DNA of 64,000 nucleotides from Gallionella sp. (GCA_028714075.1 JAQTMZ010000006.1:62001-126000); one strand, 5' to 3'; positions 17,625 through 27,319 are shown, numbered from the stretch's first letter. Numbers and translations: made by a program. Notes: generated by a model from the letters alone, not told the origin.

Positions 17625-18290
17625 ATGATGGCTATTCCGGGTTTGGTAATCTTGCCGCTGCGCGACCGTTCGCTGATTGTAATGGTGGTCGTGCTCATGC
17701 ATGTTTTGCTGCTGTGGTCGTGGATATCGCTGCCCAACTTGCCCAAACCGGTGCCCCACGAAATGTCGGTCAGCGTGCTGCTGCCCACCCCGCCTCAACC
17801 CGCTCCTGTGGAACAAAAGCCGGAACCGAAGCCGGTGGTAAAACCCAAACCCGTGGAACCGCAGCAAGCGCAACCCGCCCCACGGATTGCGCAGGATGTG
17901 CCGATAGCAACATCCCCTCCCCAGCCGGTGGTTGCCCCGCCGGTGGTTGCCCCGCCAGTGGCTGCACCGCCACCGGTAACTGCCCCGCCCAGCGAGGCGG
18001 ATCGCGAGCCGGATTATCACGCGGCCTACCTGAACAACCCGGTGCCGTCTTACCCAATGATGGCGCGGCGTATGGGCTGGCAGGGCAAGGTGGTGGTGAA
18101 TGTCGAAGTGCTGGCGAGCGGCTTGCCCGGCCAGGTCAAGCTGCATCAAAGCAGCGGACATGACGTGCTGGATAACGCCGCGCTGCAGGCGGTGCGCAGC
18201 TGGCGGTTTGTCGCGGCACGCCAGAACGGGCAAGTAGTCACCAAGTGGTTTTTGGTTCCGATTCCATTTATTTTGAAAGAAGCTGAATGA
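17625..18290 (+). CDS. tonB: TonB energy-transducing protein
   Basis: 221 aa. One N-terminal membrane helix (SLIVMVVVLMHVLLLWSW), a long Pro-rich periplasmic linker with KPEP/VVAPP repeats, and a C-terminal TonB domain (YPMMARRMGWQGKVVVNVEV...AVRSWRFVAA). It links proton-motive force via ExbBD to outer-membrane receptors. The stop overlaps the exbB start (ATGA). Encoded with three receptors, it is probably the dedicated TonB of this block. Confidence 0.92.
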   Translation: MMAIPGLVILPLRDRSLIVMVVVLMHVLLLWSWISLPNLPKPVPHEMSVSVLLPTPPQPAPVEQKPEPKPVVKPKPVEPQQAQPAPRIAQDVPIATSPPQPVVAPPVVAPPVAAPPPVTAPPSEADREPDYHAAYLNNPVPSYPMMARRMGWQGKVVVNVEVLASGLPGQVKLHQSSGHDVLDNAALQAVRSWRFVAARQNGQVVTKWFLVPIPFILKEAE

Positions 18291-18940
18291 ATAATTTTTT
18301 ATCCTCATCGCCGATCATCAACACCACGCTTGGTTTGCTGATCCTGTTTTCCATCATCACCTGGTCGATCATCGCGATCAAGCTGTGGCAGTATTGGCGC
18401 GACAGCAAAGATAACCGCGCCTTCAACGAATCGTTCTGGGCCGCCGGGGAGTGGCAGCAGGCGGCGCGCATCAGCGGGGAAATGCCCGGCAACCAGGCAT
18501 ATCTGGCACAGGCCGGTTTTGCCGAATTGCGCGAAGTGCAAAAACAGGGCGGCGACATGAAGCATCTCGGCTCGCCGCAGGATGGCCTGGAGCGCAGCTT
18601 GCGCCAGGCGGTACAAAACCTGCAACGCAAATTGGAGGGCGGCTTGGCAATGCTGGCCAGCATCGGCTCGACGGCGCCGTTTGTCGGGCTGTTCGGCACG
18701 GTATGGGGCATCATGCACGCGCTGCAGGACATCAGCAAAACCGGCTCGGCCAGCCTGGATGTGGTGGCCGGACCGATCGGCGAGGCATTGATCGCCACCG
18801 CCATCGGCATCGCTACCGCATTGCCCGCGGTGCTGGCGTACAACTTCTTCCTGCGGCGGATGCGCTTGTCCATAGCCGATCTGGAAAATTTCGCGCATGA
18901 CTTTTTGCGCCTGGCCGCAAAGCACGACTACAAGGCATAA
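18287..18940 (+). CDS. exbB: ExbB/TolQ-family proton channel subunit
   Basis: 217 aa inner-membrane protein with an N-terminal helix (IINTTLGLLILFSIITWSIIAIKLW), a cytoplasmic loop and the MotA/TolQ/ExbB signature GSTAPFVGLFGTVWGIMHAL at about residue 125, followed by a third helix. Overlaps tonB by 4 bp and is followed by exbD after 17 bp with AAAGGAGAAA as binding site. It forms the motor with ExbD. Confidence 0.93.
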   Translation: MNNFLSSSPIINTTLGLLILFSIITWSIIAIKLWQYWRDSKDNRAFNESFWAAGEWQQAARISGEMPGNQAYLAQAGFAELREVQKQGGDMKHLGSPQDGLERSLRQAVQNLQRKLEGGLAMLASIGSTAPFVGLFGTVWGIMHALQDISKTGSASLDVVAGPIGEALIATAIGIATALPAVLAYNFFLRRMRLSIADLENFAHDFLRLAAKHDYKA

Positions 18941-18957
18941 CCCAAAGGAGAAACCAG

Positions 18958-19365
18958 ATGGCTTTCCAGAATAATTCCAGTCAGGAAATGATGAGCGAGA
19001 TCAACGTCACACCGCTGGTGGACGTGATGCTGGTATTGCTGGTGGTATTCATTGTCACCGCGCCGCTGCTGTCGCAGTCGCTGGAGGTGAAGTTGCCCAA
19101 GACGGCTGCGGTGGAGACCCGCATGGATACCAAACAGCAGGTCGTCGTCATCAACGCGCAAGGGAAAATTACCCTGGAGAGCATCGCGCTGAGCGATGAA
19201 AAACTGGCGCAACGGCTCGCCGATTCTGCGGCAGGAAAGGATAATTTCGAACTGCATGTCCATGCCGACGAGTCTGTTCCTTATGGGCGCGTGGCGCAAA
19301 TCATGGCCATCGCGCAACATGCCGGGGTAAGCAAGCTGTCGTTTATGACGATGGCGGGACAATAG
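18958..19365 (+). CDS. exbD: ExbD-family biopolymer transport protein
   Basis: 135 aa. One N-terminal helix with the conserved EINVTPLVDVMLVLLVVFIV, where the Asp in PLVDV is the proton-carrying residue, then a periplasmic domain. Last gene of the copper block; a bidirectional terminator follows. Confidence 0.93.
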   Translation: MAFQNNSSQEMMSEINVTPLVDVMLVLLVVFIVTAPLLSQSLEVKLPKTAAVETRMDTKQQVVVINAQGKITLESIALSDEKLAQRLADSAAGKDNFELHVHADESVPYGRVAQIMAIAQHAGVSKLSFMTMAGQ

Positions 19366-19406
19366 GTGGTGGGGGCGTAATTTATCGCACCCTGAACTCG
19401 GAAAAA

Positions 19407-19465
19407 GGGGCGCGGTAAATCGCGCCCCTACAAATGCAAAAAGGCACGCCGAGGCGTGCCTTTTT
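19407..19465. terminator. Palindromic repeat and bidirectional terminator between exbD and the helicase gene
   Basis: GGGGCGCG-loop-CGCGCCCC (19407-19428) followed by TACAAA is the second copy of the repeat at 3690-3726. Next, AAAAAGGCACGCC/GGCGTGCCTTTTT (19438-19465) is a perfect stem with T/A runs on both sides and can end both convergent genes. Confidence 0.8.
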
Positions 19466-19483
19466 GTTGCCGCGAATTACTGA

Positions 19484-21061
19484 TTAACGCCCGCTGCCGT
19501 TGTTGCCGCGCCCGAGTGCATAGCTTGGGCGATCCCCGCCGTGGCGCGGTGTGCTGTTGCCGCCGCGATTCTGGTTACCGAAGCTGCGCTCCTGGCTGCG
19601 CGGTTGGGCTTGGCCGCCAAAACCTTGGCTGCGACCTGGTCCGCTAACACCCAGAGTATGGCCTTGTGCGGTATTGCCGCTGGCTTGACCGTAGGCTTCC
19701 TTGCGTCCGGCATGGCTATGGCGGCTATCCGGTGCACTGTGATGAAAACCAGCACCGCCGTTATTGCCGTTGCCGGCAAAGGCACTGCTGCGGTTGCCAC
19801 CGAAACCTCCACTACGATTGCCGCCGAAGCCGCCAGCATTGCCACCGCCAAATCCACCCCCGCTACGGCGCGGACCACTGTTGCCGCGCGGACGATCCGA
19901 TGAAGGACCGCCGGTGCGCAGCTTGTATTTCGGCTCCAGGCCTTCGATGGTGTGCATCTTGATGTTTTGCTCGGTGTAGCGTTCGATGCGTTTCAGCAAC
20001 TGCGCGTCGCGGTTCGACGCAAACGAGATCGCGATGCCGGACGAGCCGCCGCGACCGGTGCGGCCGATGCGGTGCACGTAGTCTTCGGCGAACTTGGGCA
20101 GATCGAAGTTGATCACATGCGAAATACCGCGCACGTCGAGTCCGCGTGCCGCCACGTCGGTGGCGACCAGGATGCGCACGTTGCCGTTGCGCATGTTGAG
20201 CAGGGTGCGATTGCGTTCGCGCTGGCTCATGTCGCCGTGCAATGCCGCGACTGAATGGCCTTGTGCGGACAGTTGGTCGGCCAGGCCGTCGGCATCACGC
20301 TTGGTGGCGGTGAATACCAGAGCCTGATTCATATCCACATCCGTCAGCAGATGGCTGAGCATCTTGTTCTTGTGCGCCACGTCATCGGCGAACATCATGC
20401 GTTGCTCGATGTTCTCGTGTTTGTCCTTGGCCGCCGAAACGGAAATTTTCTTTGGTGTCTTGAGCAGGCGCGAGGCCAGATTGCCGACCACGCCTTCGAG
20501 TGTCGCGGAGAACAGCAGGGTCTGGCGTGTGGCCGGTGTCGCCTTGGCGATGCGTTCCACATCGTCGACAAAACCCATGTCCAGCATGCGGTCCGCTTCG
20601 TCCAGGATCAGCACTTCCAGGCGCGAAAAGTCGATGCGGCCGCGCTCCAGATGGTCGATCAACCGGCCCGGTGTGGCGACCAGAATATCCACGTGGCTGG
20701 ACAGCAAACGGTTCTGCACCGGGTAAGGCATGCCGCCCAGAATGCTGATGATCTTGAAGCGCATGTTCTTGCCGTACTTGGTCGCGGCATCGCAGACTTG
20801 CTGCGCCAGCTCGCGGGTCGGGGTCAACACCAGCACGCGCGGGCCTTTGCCGGGCATTGCGGAAGGCGTGGCCAGACGGTTCAACACGGGCAGGATGAAC
20901 GCGGCGGTCTTGCCGCTGCCGGTCTGCGATGAGGCCATCAGGTCGTGGCCGGCCATGATTTCGGGAATGGCCTGTGCCTGAATGGCAGTAGGCTCGGTGT
21001 AGCCGGTCTCAGCAATCGCCTTGAGAATGGCGGGGTTTAAATTTAAATTTTCAAATGACAT
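19484..21061 (-). CDS. DEAD-box ATP-dependent RNA helicase (RhlE-like) with Gly-rich tail
   Basis: 525 aa. Q motif (FENLNLNPAILKAIAETGYTEPTAIQ), Walker A SSQTGSGKT, PTRELA, DEAD, SAT, ATDVAARGLD and [10 protein letters not shown] are all present. The last about 130 residues are rich in Gly, Arg, Asn and Ser (SGGGFGGGNAGGFGG), an RGG-type RNA-binding tail. The 5' region of about 400 bp up to the next gene suggests a long leader. A paralogue is at 30676. Likely role: ribosome assembly or mRNA remodelling at low temperature. Confidence 0.93.
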   Translation of the reverse strand: MSFENLNLNPAILKAIAETGYTEPTAIQAQAIPEIMAGHDLMASSQTGSGKTAAFILPVLNRLATPSAMPGKGPRVLVLTPTRELAQQVCDAATKYGKNMRFKIISILGGMPYPVQNRLLSSHVDILVATPGRLIDHLERGRIDFSRLEVLILDEADRMLDMGFVDDVERIAKATPATRQTLLFSATLEGVVGNLASRLLKTPKKISVSAAKDKHENIEQRMMFADDVAHKNKMLSHLLTDVDMNQALVFTATKRDADGLADQLSAQGHSVAALHGDMSQRERNRTLLNMRNGNVRILVATDVAARGLDVRGISHVINFDLPKFAEDYVHRIGRTGRGGSSGIAISFASNRDAQLLKRIERYTEQNIKMHTIEGLEPKYKLRTGGPSSDRPRGNSGPRRSGGGFGGGNAGGFGGNRSGGFGGNRSSAFAGNGNNGGAGFHHSAPDSRHSHAGRKEAYGQASGNTAQGHTLGVSGPGRSQGFGGQAQPRSQERSFGNQNRGGNSTPRHGGDRPSYALGRGNNGSGR

Positions 21062-21470
21062 GGTGCTTCCTTTTTAAAATCAAAGGGAATCCGTTTCGTC
21101 ATGCCGAACTTAATTCGGAATGGCGAATTTTTCAGTCCCCTGAAGTAAGCGCAGGCAGTTATAACTACACGTTGAACGGGCAGACGATTAACCGGCGCAT
21201 AAAACATCGTCGCTAACCGGAAAACCCAGAATTACTGATGAGTTTTTTAGACAGGCGCGATTTGCATGCGCGCGAGAGATAGGTCAGAAAACGATGAACC
21301 AATGCCGCAAGGTGCGGCAAGGCGCGCATTATACTGGTGGGAAAAATAAAAGCCAGCGATATTTTTTGGCGCTCTGGCCGGGTTGGGCTAATATGGGCGT
21401 CACTTCAAGAATGCCTCTATTGCCGCATGACTAAACAAGGCCGCAATTAGAGATAAAACGGGATATACAA
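21062..21470. other. Divergent intergenic region upstream of the helicase
   Basis: No ORF of interest. It probably holds the helicase promoter and a long 5' leader. AATGCCGCAAGGTGCGGCAA (21301-21320) is a small inverted repeat in the opposite sense to the copper operator (GCCGCA...TGCGGC), so it is not counted as one. Confidence 0.4.
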
Positions 21471-21782
21471 ATGAGCCAGATTGAAGATCACAAGACCGAA
21501 ACGTCGCTCATAGAGAAGGAGCTGATGAGAAAAATGCTGGCTCTTGGCCTGGATTGGCATGACGACGCCACGATGAAAAAACTGGCATCGGAGTGCAAGG
21601 TTTTCGGCCCGGAACAAGCTCAGGCTGCGTTTGCGTCGAACGAGGCGGCGGCCAAGACAAAAGCGGAATTATTCGTATTGGCATCCTTGATGATGAAGAC
21701 GATGGCAAATGCCGCAAATGAAAGTCGGGAAGTGCATGGCGGAGAAGTTTGGAAGGCTTTCGGCAAGCACCTGTATGAATAA
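21471..21782 (+). CDS. Small hypothetical cytoplasmic protein
   Basis: 103 aa, no signal peptide or membrane helix, predicted mostly helical and charged (MSQIEDHKTETSLIEKELMRKM...). I do not recognise the family. Single gene facing the narK gene; the ribosome binding site is poor. Coding potential is supported by clean codon use and an absence of competing frames. Confidence 0.55.
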   Translation: MSQIEDHKTETSLIEKELMRKMLALGLDWHDDATMKKLASECKVFGPEQAQAAFASNEAAAKTKAELFVLASLMMKTMANAANESREVHGGEVWKAFGKHLYE

Positions 21783-21964
21783 ATTTGCATTGCTCGACCC
21801 GCGCCAATAGCGCGCGAAATAAAATTAAACCGCCGAAGTGTATTGCATCATGAGAAGAGCACACCCATCGCTGGCACATGAACACCGGTTGAAAGCTACC
21901 GCTCAGCACGAGCGGAAGTGCGGCAAGAATTGCAGACAAATTCAGCGAGCCGGAAAAACTCACT

Positions 21965-23632
21965 TTACGGGTTCTTGATCTCGGAGCCGCTACGCAAGTA
22001 AAACCACCAGTTCAAAACAAGGCACGCCGTATAAAACACCGCGAATCCATACATGGAATACTCTGGTGTGCCGGCCTTGATCTGCGCACCGATCACCGAC
22101 GGGGCGATAAATGCGCCATAAGCGGCTATGGCGGAAGTCCAACCGAGCACCGGACCAACCCGCGCATGATCAAAAATCATGCATACAGTGCGTGAGGTGG
22201 AACCGCAGCCCAACCCGGTGGCAGCGAACAACATCACGAACAAGATCATGAACACCATGAAATATACTTCCGGTGTCGCCGACTTGTAAGCCAACAGCAT
22301 CACGTAGCCCACCGTGGCGGAAGTCACCACCATTATCGCCGAGATGATCTGGGTGACGATGGAGCCGCCGATCTTGTCGGCAATCCAGCCTCCCAGCGGG
22401 CAAATCAGCGCGCCGATAAATGGGCCGATCCAGACATAAGTCAACGCGGAAGGCGCGTTGGGGTTTTTCGGGGTGTGCTGCATGATTCCAGCCGCATCGG
22501 GTATGTGCTGCACGCCGAAAATCACCGTGATGGCCAGCGGCAAAGCCATCGAAAAGCCGATGAACGAACCGAAGGTCGCGAGGTGGAGCGCGGCCAATGA
22601 CCATGTGTGCTTGTTGCTGAAAATTGCGAATTGTTTGTTGATGGCGACTTTCATTTCGCCGAATGCCGCAAGCTTCATCACGAACAGCGTGGCGACTATG
22701 ATCAGCGGCAAAGCTATCCACATATTGAGCAGGCCGAGGCCGGTCGGGGCCGGAAGATACAGGTAAAGCCCAACTGCGCCGACGATGCAGGTCAACCCCC
22801 ACAGATACAATATCTTGGCAAAGCCGGCCAGCATACCACCATATTTGGGTGGCGGCGGCAGCAGGTTACTCATGCCGAAAAAACCGAAAAAGGCCAGCGG
22901 GACCAATACCAGCAACCAGACAAAGCCGGCGTTCTGTATGTAAGTGGGAGTGCTGGCCAGTATCTTGCCGAGAATCCAGCCGGAGTCATTGACCAGGGTC
23001 ATCGGGGCGCCGGCCAATGCACCGAAAATGCCGGCAGTCATCACCAGCGGGATCAAAATCTGCATGGTAGCTACGCCGAAATTGCCCAGGCCGGCACTAA
23101 GCTCCAAGGCTGCACTTTGCAACCGCTCCGGGAAGAAACCGCTGATGTTAGACATCGCGCAGGCGAAATTACCGCCTCCAATGCCGGACAGGAACGCCAA
23201 TATCTGGAACACAAACAGCGGGGTAGTCTTGTCCTGCAGCACGATGCCTGTGCCGATGGCCGGAATCATCAGCAACACGGTAGCCAGAAAAATGGTGTTG
23301 CGTCCGCCGCTAAACTGGCTGAAGAGCGGTGCAGGAATACGAAAGGTCGCGCCCATCAGGCCGGCGATTGCGGCCAGGGTGAACAACTCAGTCGTTTTGA
23401 AGGGAAAGCCGAGGTTGCCCATTTGTACCGCGATGATGCCCCACATCATCCATACCGCCAAGCCAAGCAGGAGACTGGGTATCGATATCCAAAGATTGCG
23501 GTAGGCGATCTTCTTGCCGGTCGATTCCCAGAAGGCGTTATCCTCGGCATCCCACTCCACGATTTCGGCGCGGTTGTAGTCGGCCGCATCTTCAGCACCC
23601 GCCGAACCGCGTTGTTCTTTCTTGTCTATCAT
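21965..23632 (-). CDS. narK: NarK-type nitrate/nitrite transporter
   Basis: 555 aa major facilitator protein with about 12 membrane helices. The nitrate signature GGGNFACAMSNISGFFPE is at about residue 167, and a second one (GLGCGSTSRTVCMIFDHARVGPVLGW) at about 465. A longer central segment than in E. coli NarK (463 aa) accounts for the extra size. GGAG lies just before the ATG. It lies next to a decayed narK copy and downstream of NarXL-like regulators on the same strand, consistent with nitrate/nitrite exchange. No nitrate reductase is in the window. Confidence 0.92.
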   Translation of the reverse strand: MIDKKEQRGSAGAEDAADYNRAEIVEWDAEDNAFWESTGKKIAYRNLWISIPSLLLGLAVWMMWGIIAVQMGNLGFPFKTTELFTLAAIAGLMGATFRIPAPLFSQFSGGRNTIFLATVLLMIPAIGTGIVLQDKTTPLFVFQILAFLSGIGGGNFACAMSNISGFFPERLQSAALELSAGLGNFGVATMQILIPLVMTAGIFGALAGAPMTLVNDSGWILGKILASTPTYIQNAGFVWLLVLVPLAFFGFFGMSNLLPPPPKYGGMLAGFAKILYLWGLTCIVGAVGLYLYLPAPTGLGLLNMWIALPLIIVATLFVMKLAAFGEMKVAINKQFAIFSNKHTWSLAALHLATFGSFIGFSMALPLAITVIFGVQHIPDAAGIMQHTPKNPNAPSALTYVWIGPFIGALICPLGGWIADKIGGSIVTQIISAIMVVTSATVGYVMLLAYKSATPEVYFMVFMILFVMLFAATGLGCGSTSRTVCMIFDHARVGPVLGWTSAIAAYGAFIAPSVIGAQIKAGTPEYSMYGFAVFYTACLVLNWWFYLRSGSEIKNP

Positions 23633-23745
23633 GAATCAAATCTCCTTGCTATTGAAATTTGGTACTCATTTACTCAAGTGAACCTGCCACTTTTTTCTGC
23701 CTGCCTCCTTGTCGGGCGCACGCGCATCGATCCGGTATATCCGCG

Positions 23746-24122
23746 TCAGGGAAACCCGCCCATGCCGCCGGCCAACCCCGCCATACTGGAAATCACACCG
23801 GTGTTACGCGGATAATCACCGGAGATGATTCAAACACCGATGCCGTGCCTATCGCAAAAGCAACGCTAAAGACAAACATGACGATGAAGAACATTGTCGT
23901 GCCAAACCACACATGGAAAGCGGCAGAATCGCTACCATTCACGGTGTTGATGATGAGGTTGGCAGGCGGGAATAACAGGATAAGCAGGCAGGCCATCGAG
24001 TCAGCATCACGAATCAGGTGCCAGCATACCGAGCCGGGCCTCGTTGAAGCCAAGCGTCTTCTGGTCGGGAGACCAGTCGCCGCACACATCATCCGCCCCA
24101 TGAAGCACGCCGTAAATGCCAA
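23746..24122 (-). pseudogene. Decayed C-terminal part of a second NarK-type transporter
   Basis: In one frame the minus strand reads FPPANLIINTVNGSDSAAFH, then FIVMFVFSVAFAIGTASVFE, then a stop; after a one-base shift near 23820 it continues YPRNTGVISSMAGLAGGMGGFP and then stops. Together these match the C-terminal half of NarK1-type transporters, including the second nitrate signature. No N-terminal half is present, so this is a broken remnant. The remaining 23633-24319 sequence shows no intact gene. Confidence 0.75.
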
Positions 24123-24319
24123 CGTGCTCGCTTCCTATAGGCCAAGCCTTGTATTTATGCGATGTAATGGCGATCCCCTTTTTTTGGGTTTCCCCTTTTG
24201 GGGGTTCAACACAACATTGCAAGGATAGGCTTGTATAGTTGGTGCGCCCATTCTTCTAAAGCACAATACAAATGGGTGAGAAGAACTAGTTCTTTCGGGC
24301 AGAATAGCGTTTTACAGAA

Positions 24320-24973
24320 TCAAATAAGGCCGTGCTCCACCGCATATACGGCGGCCTGCACGCGTTTGGCGATGTTGAGCTTGCGCAGGATGCCTTGCAC
24401 ATGAATCTTGATGGTAGATTCCGACAGGCCGAGTACATGGGCGATTTCCTTGTTGCTGGCGCCACGGGCGAGCATAACGATGATTTCCCGTTCGCGCGGA
24501 GAAAGCTTGCCCGGATCAACATCCACTACGGCAACATTGTCCTTGGACGGAACGCGCAGAGAATCGGCCAGTTTGTGCGCTATTTGCGGCGACATCACGG
24601 ATTCACCGCGTGCCGCCCGCTGTATGGATTCCAGCAAAAACTCGGTATCGATATTTTTCAGCAGATAGCCGCGTGCCCCAGTGCGTAGCGTTTCCAGCAG
24701 ATCTTCGGCATCCTCCGAAACGGTAAGCATGACAACCTGCGTATCCGGCACATCTTCCACCAGCACACGCAAGGCTTCCAGCCCGCTGGTGCCTGGCATA
24801 TGCAGATCGAGCAGCACCACATCTGGCTTGAGTTGTTTTGCGCGCTTGATGCCCTCCAGCCCGTCGCCGGCTTCACCCACCACCTCAAACCCTTCATGCC
24901 GCTGCAATACCAGCTTGATGCCGCTACGAAACAGCGTGTGGTCGTCAACGATCAGAATGCGTGTCAGTTTCAT
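24320..24973 (-). CDS. NarL-family response regulator
   Basis: 217 aa. Receiver domain with LIVDDHTLFRSGI, phospho-acceptor Asp in VVLLDLHMPGTSG (about residue 56) and the conserved Lys in GYLLKN; C-terminal LuxR-type helix-turn-helix (LSPREREIIVMLARGASNKE...STIKIHVQGILRKL). The start overlaps the kinase stop (ATGA). Closest in layout to NarL; target is probably narK and respiratory genes. Confidence 0.92.
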   Translation of the reverse strand: MKLTRILIVDDHTLFRSGIKLVLQRHEGFEVVGEAGDGLEGIKRAKQLKPDVVLLDLHMPGTSGLEALRVLVEDVPDTQVVMLTVSEDAEDLLETLRTGARGYLLKNIDTEFLLESIQRAARGESVMSPQIAHKLADSLRVPSKDNVAVVDVDPGKLSPREREIIVMLARGASNKEIAHVLGLSESTIKIHVQGILRKLNIAKRVQAAVYAVEHGLI

Positions 24974-26889
24974 GCTTCAGAGTCTCTCCTGTGCGGCAGG
25001 GCAAGGCGCACCCAAGTGCCCTTGCCGGGTTTCGATTCCAGCGCCAAATCGGCGCCAATACGGTGCGCCCGCTCGCGCATGATGCTCAGCCCAACATGGG
25101 TATCGCCGGCATCGTGCGCGGTATCGAAGCCGCTGCCATTGTCCTTGATATTGAGAGTGCATTCTCCATCACAGGCGAGTTCCACGTCAACGCGGCTTGC
25201 CTTGGCGTGCTTGCGTACGTTGGAAAGCGATTCCTGCACAATGTGCATGGCCTGCAGCACATGTTCCGGCGGCATATCCGGTACCGTCCCGCGATGCGAG
25301 AAGACGGCGCGGATACCGGTTTGTCCCTCGAATTTCTCCAGCGCGCTACGCACGGCGGTTTCCAGATCGGCATTCCCAACCCGCGTACGGAAATGCACCA
25401 GCAGCTCGCGCACATCGTCATAGCTCTCCTGCACCCCTTCGCGAATTTGTTCCAAGCCCTGCAAGGCAGTCGCCACCTCCCCCTGTTGCAGATCGTTGCG
25501 CAACAGCTGCACCTGAATATTCAGGAACGCAAGCGACTGGGCAATACTGTCGTGCAGTTCCTGCGCCAGCAGGTTGCGCTCCTCGGACACCGCCATTTCC
25601 TTTTCGCGCGCAATGAGCCGCCGGTTTTCAATGGCGACACCGAGATGTTGCCCCACCGACTCCAATAAACGAATTTCCGATTGCGGCAAAATACGCGGGG
25701 TATCGAAAAACAGGTTAAGCATGCCCATCACCCGCTGTTTGGAGCGGATCGGAACCGCCACCACCGCCTGGAATCCGTCCCGTTTGCACCCATGCAACTG
25801 CGGGCGCGTCAATGGATTGGAAAAATCGGAGCTGACCGCAATGCCATCGCGTGCCACCTCCCCGCACAGGCAGTTGCCGACAGCGATGCAAGATTCTTCG
25901 TCAAGGAATGATTTGGAAACTCCGCGCGATGCGACAATCTGCATCTGCTCCCCCTTGGCGTCGACCAGGCGCACCACACCGTCGCGCGCACCGATCAGGG
26001 CAGCCAGTTTATCCAGCACAATGCCACACAGGGGTTCCGTTGCAGTCGATGAATTAAGGAACGCCGCCACATCGTAGAGCGCCGTGAGCTCGCGGTTCTT
26101 CACCTCGATGCTATGGGACTTTTCTTCCACCCGCTGTTCCAGCGTGACATAAAGATCCTGCAACTGGTCCGCCATCTGGTTGAACCCCTCGGCCAGTTCG
26201 CCGAATTCGTCCCGCTGGGTGAACTGCAGGCGCACACCAAAATCTGCCTTGCCCATGCGCTGAATACCCTCCCGCAGACGGTTGACAGGGCGCACCACCA
26301 TCAGCGAAAACAGATTCATCAGCAAGATCGTGCCGATAAACGCCAGGCTCACCAACCCGATCTGGAAGGAACGCAGCAGCAAAGTGGCATGGGCATTGCT
26401 CTGCTCTATCATCACCACCAAATCGTTCACAATATCGACAAAATTTTCTATGGCATACCGGTAGCTTGCCAGCATTTTTTCCTGTTCCGCGCGTTGCGTG
26501 GCATCGAGTATGCGTATGACACGAGGCTTGATGTCGGTCTGCCAGGCTTGATGCAATTTGCCCATCTGGGCACGCACGTTATCATCCTTGGGCAGCGAAA
26601 GCGGACGCCGTGGGTCGCCATGTTCAAGGTCGGACATGACTTTCTCGAATTGTGTGATCGTCGCTTCGATATCGTGCCGCAACTCGACGGAAGGTTGCCG
26701 CACCTGCTGGGCAAGCAAAAACGCGATGTGATACGGGCGCATACGTTCGCTGCCGGCATCGTTAATCGCCGCAGCTCCCCCCTCCAGCCGCCAGGATACA
26801 TAGAGCGTCGAGCTGATGGCAATCAGGGCAATGAGAAAATAAAACAACAGTAAACCGGTAATCTTTTCCTGGAGTTTCAATGTAACCAT
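24970..26889 (-). CDS. NarX-like sensor histidine kinase with Cys-rich GAF domain
   Basis: 639 aa. Membrane helix at residues 12-33, a periplasmic four-helix nitrate-sensor-like domain, a second helix (FQIGLVSLAFIGTILLMNLF), HAMP, a GAF domain (about 255-400), then HisKA_3 with the phospho-His in LLAQELHDSIAQSLAF and an HATPase domain (NVRKHAKASR, DNGSGFD, GLSIMRERA). The GAF has CIAVGNCLCGE and a later HGC, recalling the cysteine cluster of NarX. Overlaps its response regulator by 4 bp. Probably senses nitrate/nitrite. Confidence 0.9.
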   Translation of the reverse strand: MVTLKLQEKITGLLLFYFLIALIAISSTLYVSWRLEGGAAAINDAGSERMRPYHIAFLLAQQVRQPSVELRHDIEATITQFEKVMSDLEHGDPRRPLSLPKDDNVRAQMGKLHQAWQTDIKPRVIRILDATQRAEQEKMLASYRYAIENFVDIVNDLVVMIEQSNAHATLLLRSFQIGLVSLAFIGTILLMNLFSLMVVRPVNRLREGIQRMGKADFGVRLQFTQRDEFGELAEGFNQMADQLQDLYVTLEQRVEEKSHSIEVKNRELTALYDVAAFLNSSTATEPLCGIVLDKLAALIGARDGVVRLVDAKGEQMQIVASRGVSKSFLDEESCIAVGNCLCGEVARDGIAVSSDFSNPLTRPQLHGCKRDGFQAVVAVPIRSKQRVMGMLNLFFDTPRILPQSEIRLLESVGQHLGVAIENRRLIAREKEMAVSEERNLLAQELHDSIAQSLAFLNIQVQLLRNDLQQGEVATALQGLEQIREGVQESYDDVRELLVHFRTRVGNADLETAVRSALEKFEGQTGIRAVFSHRGTVPDMPPEHVLQAMHIVQESLSNVRKHAKASRVDVELACDGECTLNIKDNGSGFDTAHDAGDTHVGLSIMRERAHRIGADLALESKPGKGTWVRLALPHRRDSEA

Positions 26890-27319
26890 GTGAGTCTCTT
26901 GCCAATATTCATAAAGTGGATCACTGCTGCCCGGCCAGAAAGCCTAAATTGCAGCGCGGGTTGGCGCGGCAATTGATCCGGCTTTTCCTGTCGCGGGTAG
27001 GTATGAAAAAACGTTTGCCATTTCCAGGCAATTTTCTCAACTCCATAGAAAATGGTGAACAAATACCATGATGCTGCTTACGCAAATAACAGGGCACTAT
27101 GCCCACATGTACAGCATACCTCAATTCGACTAATGGGTTATTTGGATTCATGGCAGTCACTACTATCATAGCCGCCATTCGTTGTGCATATTCGGGAAAT
27201 GTTGTCTTCGATTATTTTATGCCAGATAAGCGGAATACATGTGTTATGCGGTGCATGCGGGAACATCACCTCTCTCTGTGCTAGAATGCGCGCCCTTTTC
27301 ACATAGCAAGGCTGTTTCC
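26890..27319. other. Intergenic region between narX-like gene and typA
   Basis: Divergent promoter region of about 430 bp. No convincing ORF or RNA was seen. The sequence is AT-richer than the flanks, as expected for promoters of both genes. Confidence 0.4.

Noticed and set aside
21301-21320. GCCGCA...TGCGGC palindrome considered as a copper operator copy
   Set aside because: Half-sites are in the opposite orientation to GCGRCA-N3-TGYCRC and no copper-related gene follows.
22607-23815. Plus-strand ORF of 402 codons
   Set aside because: Antisense to narK, which has full transporter signatures on the other strand.
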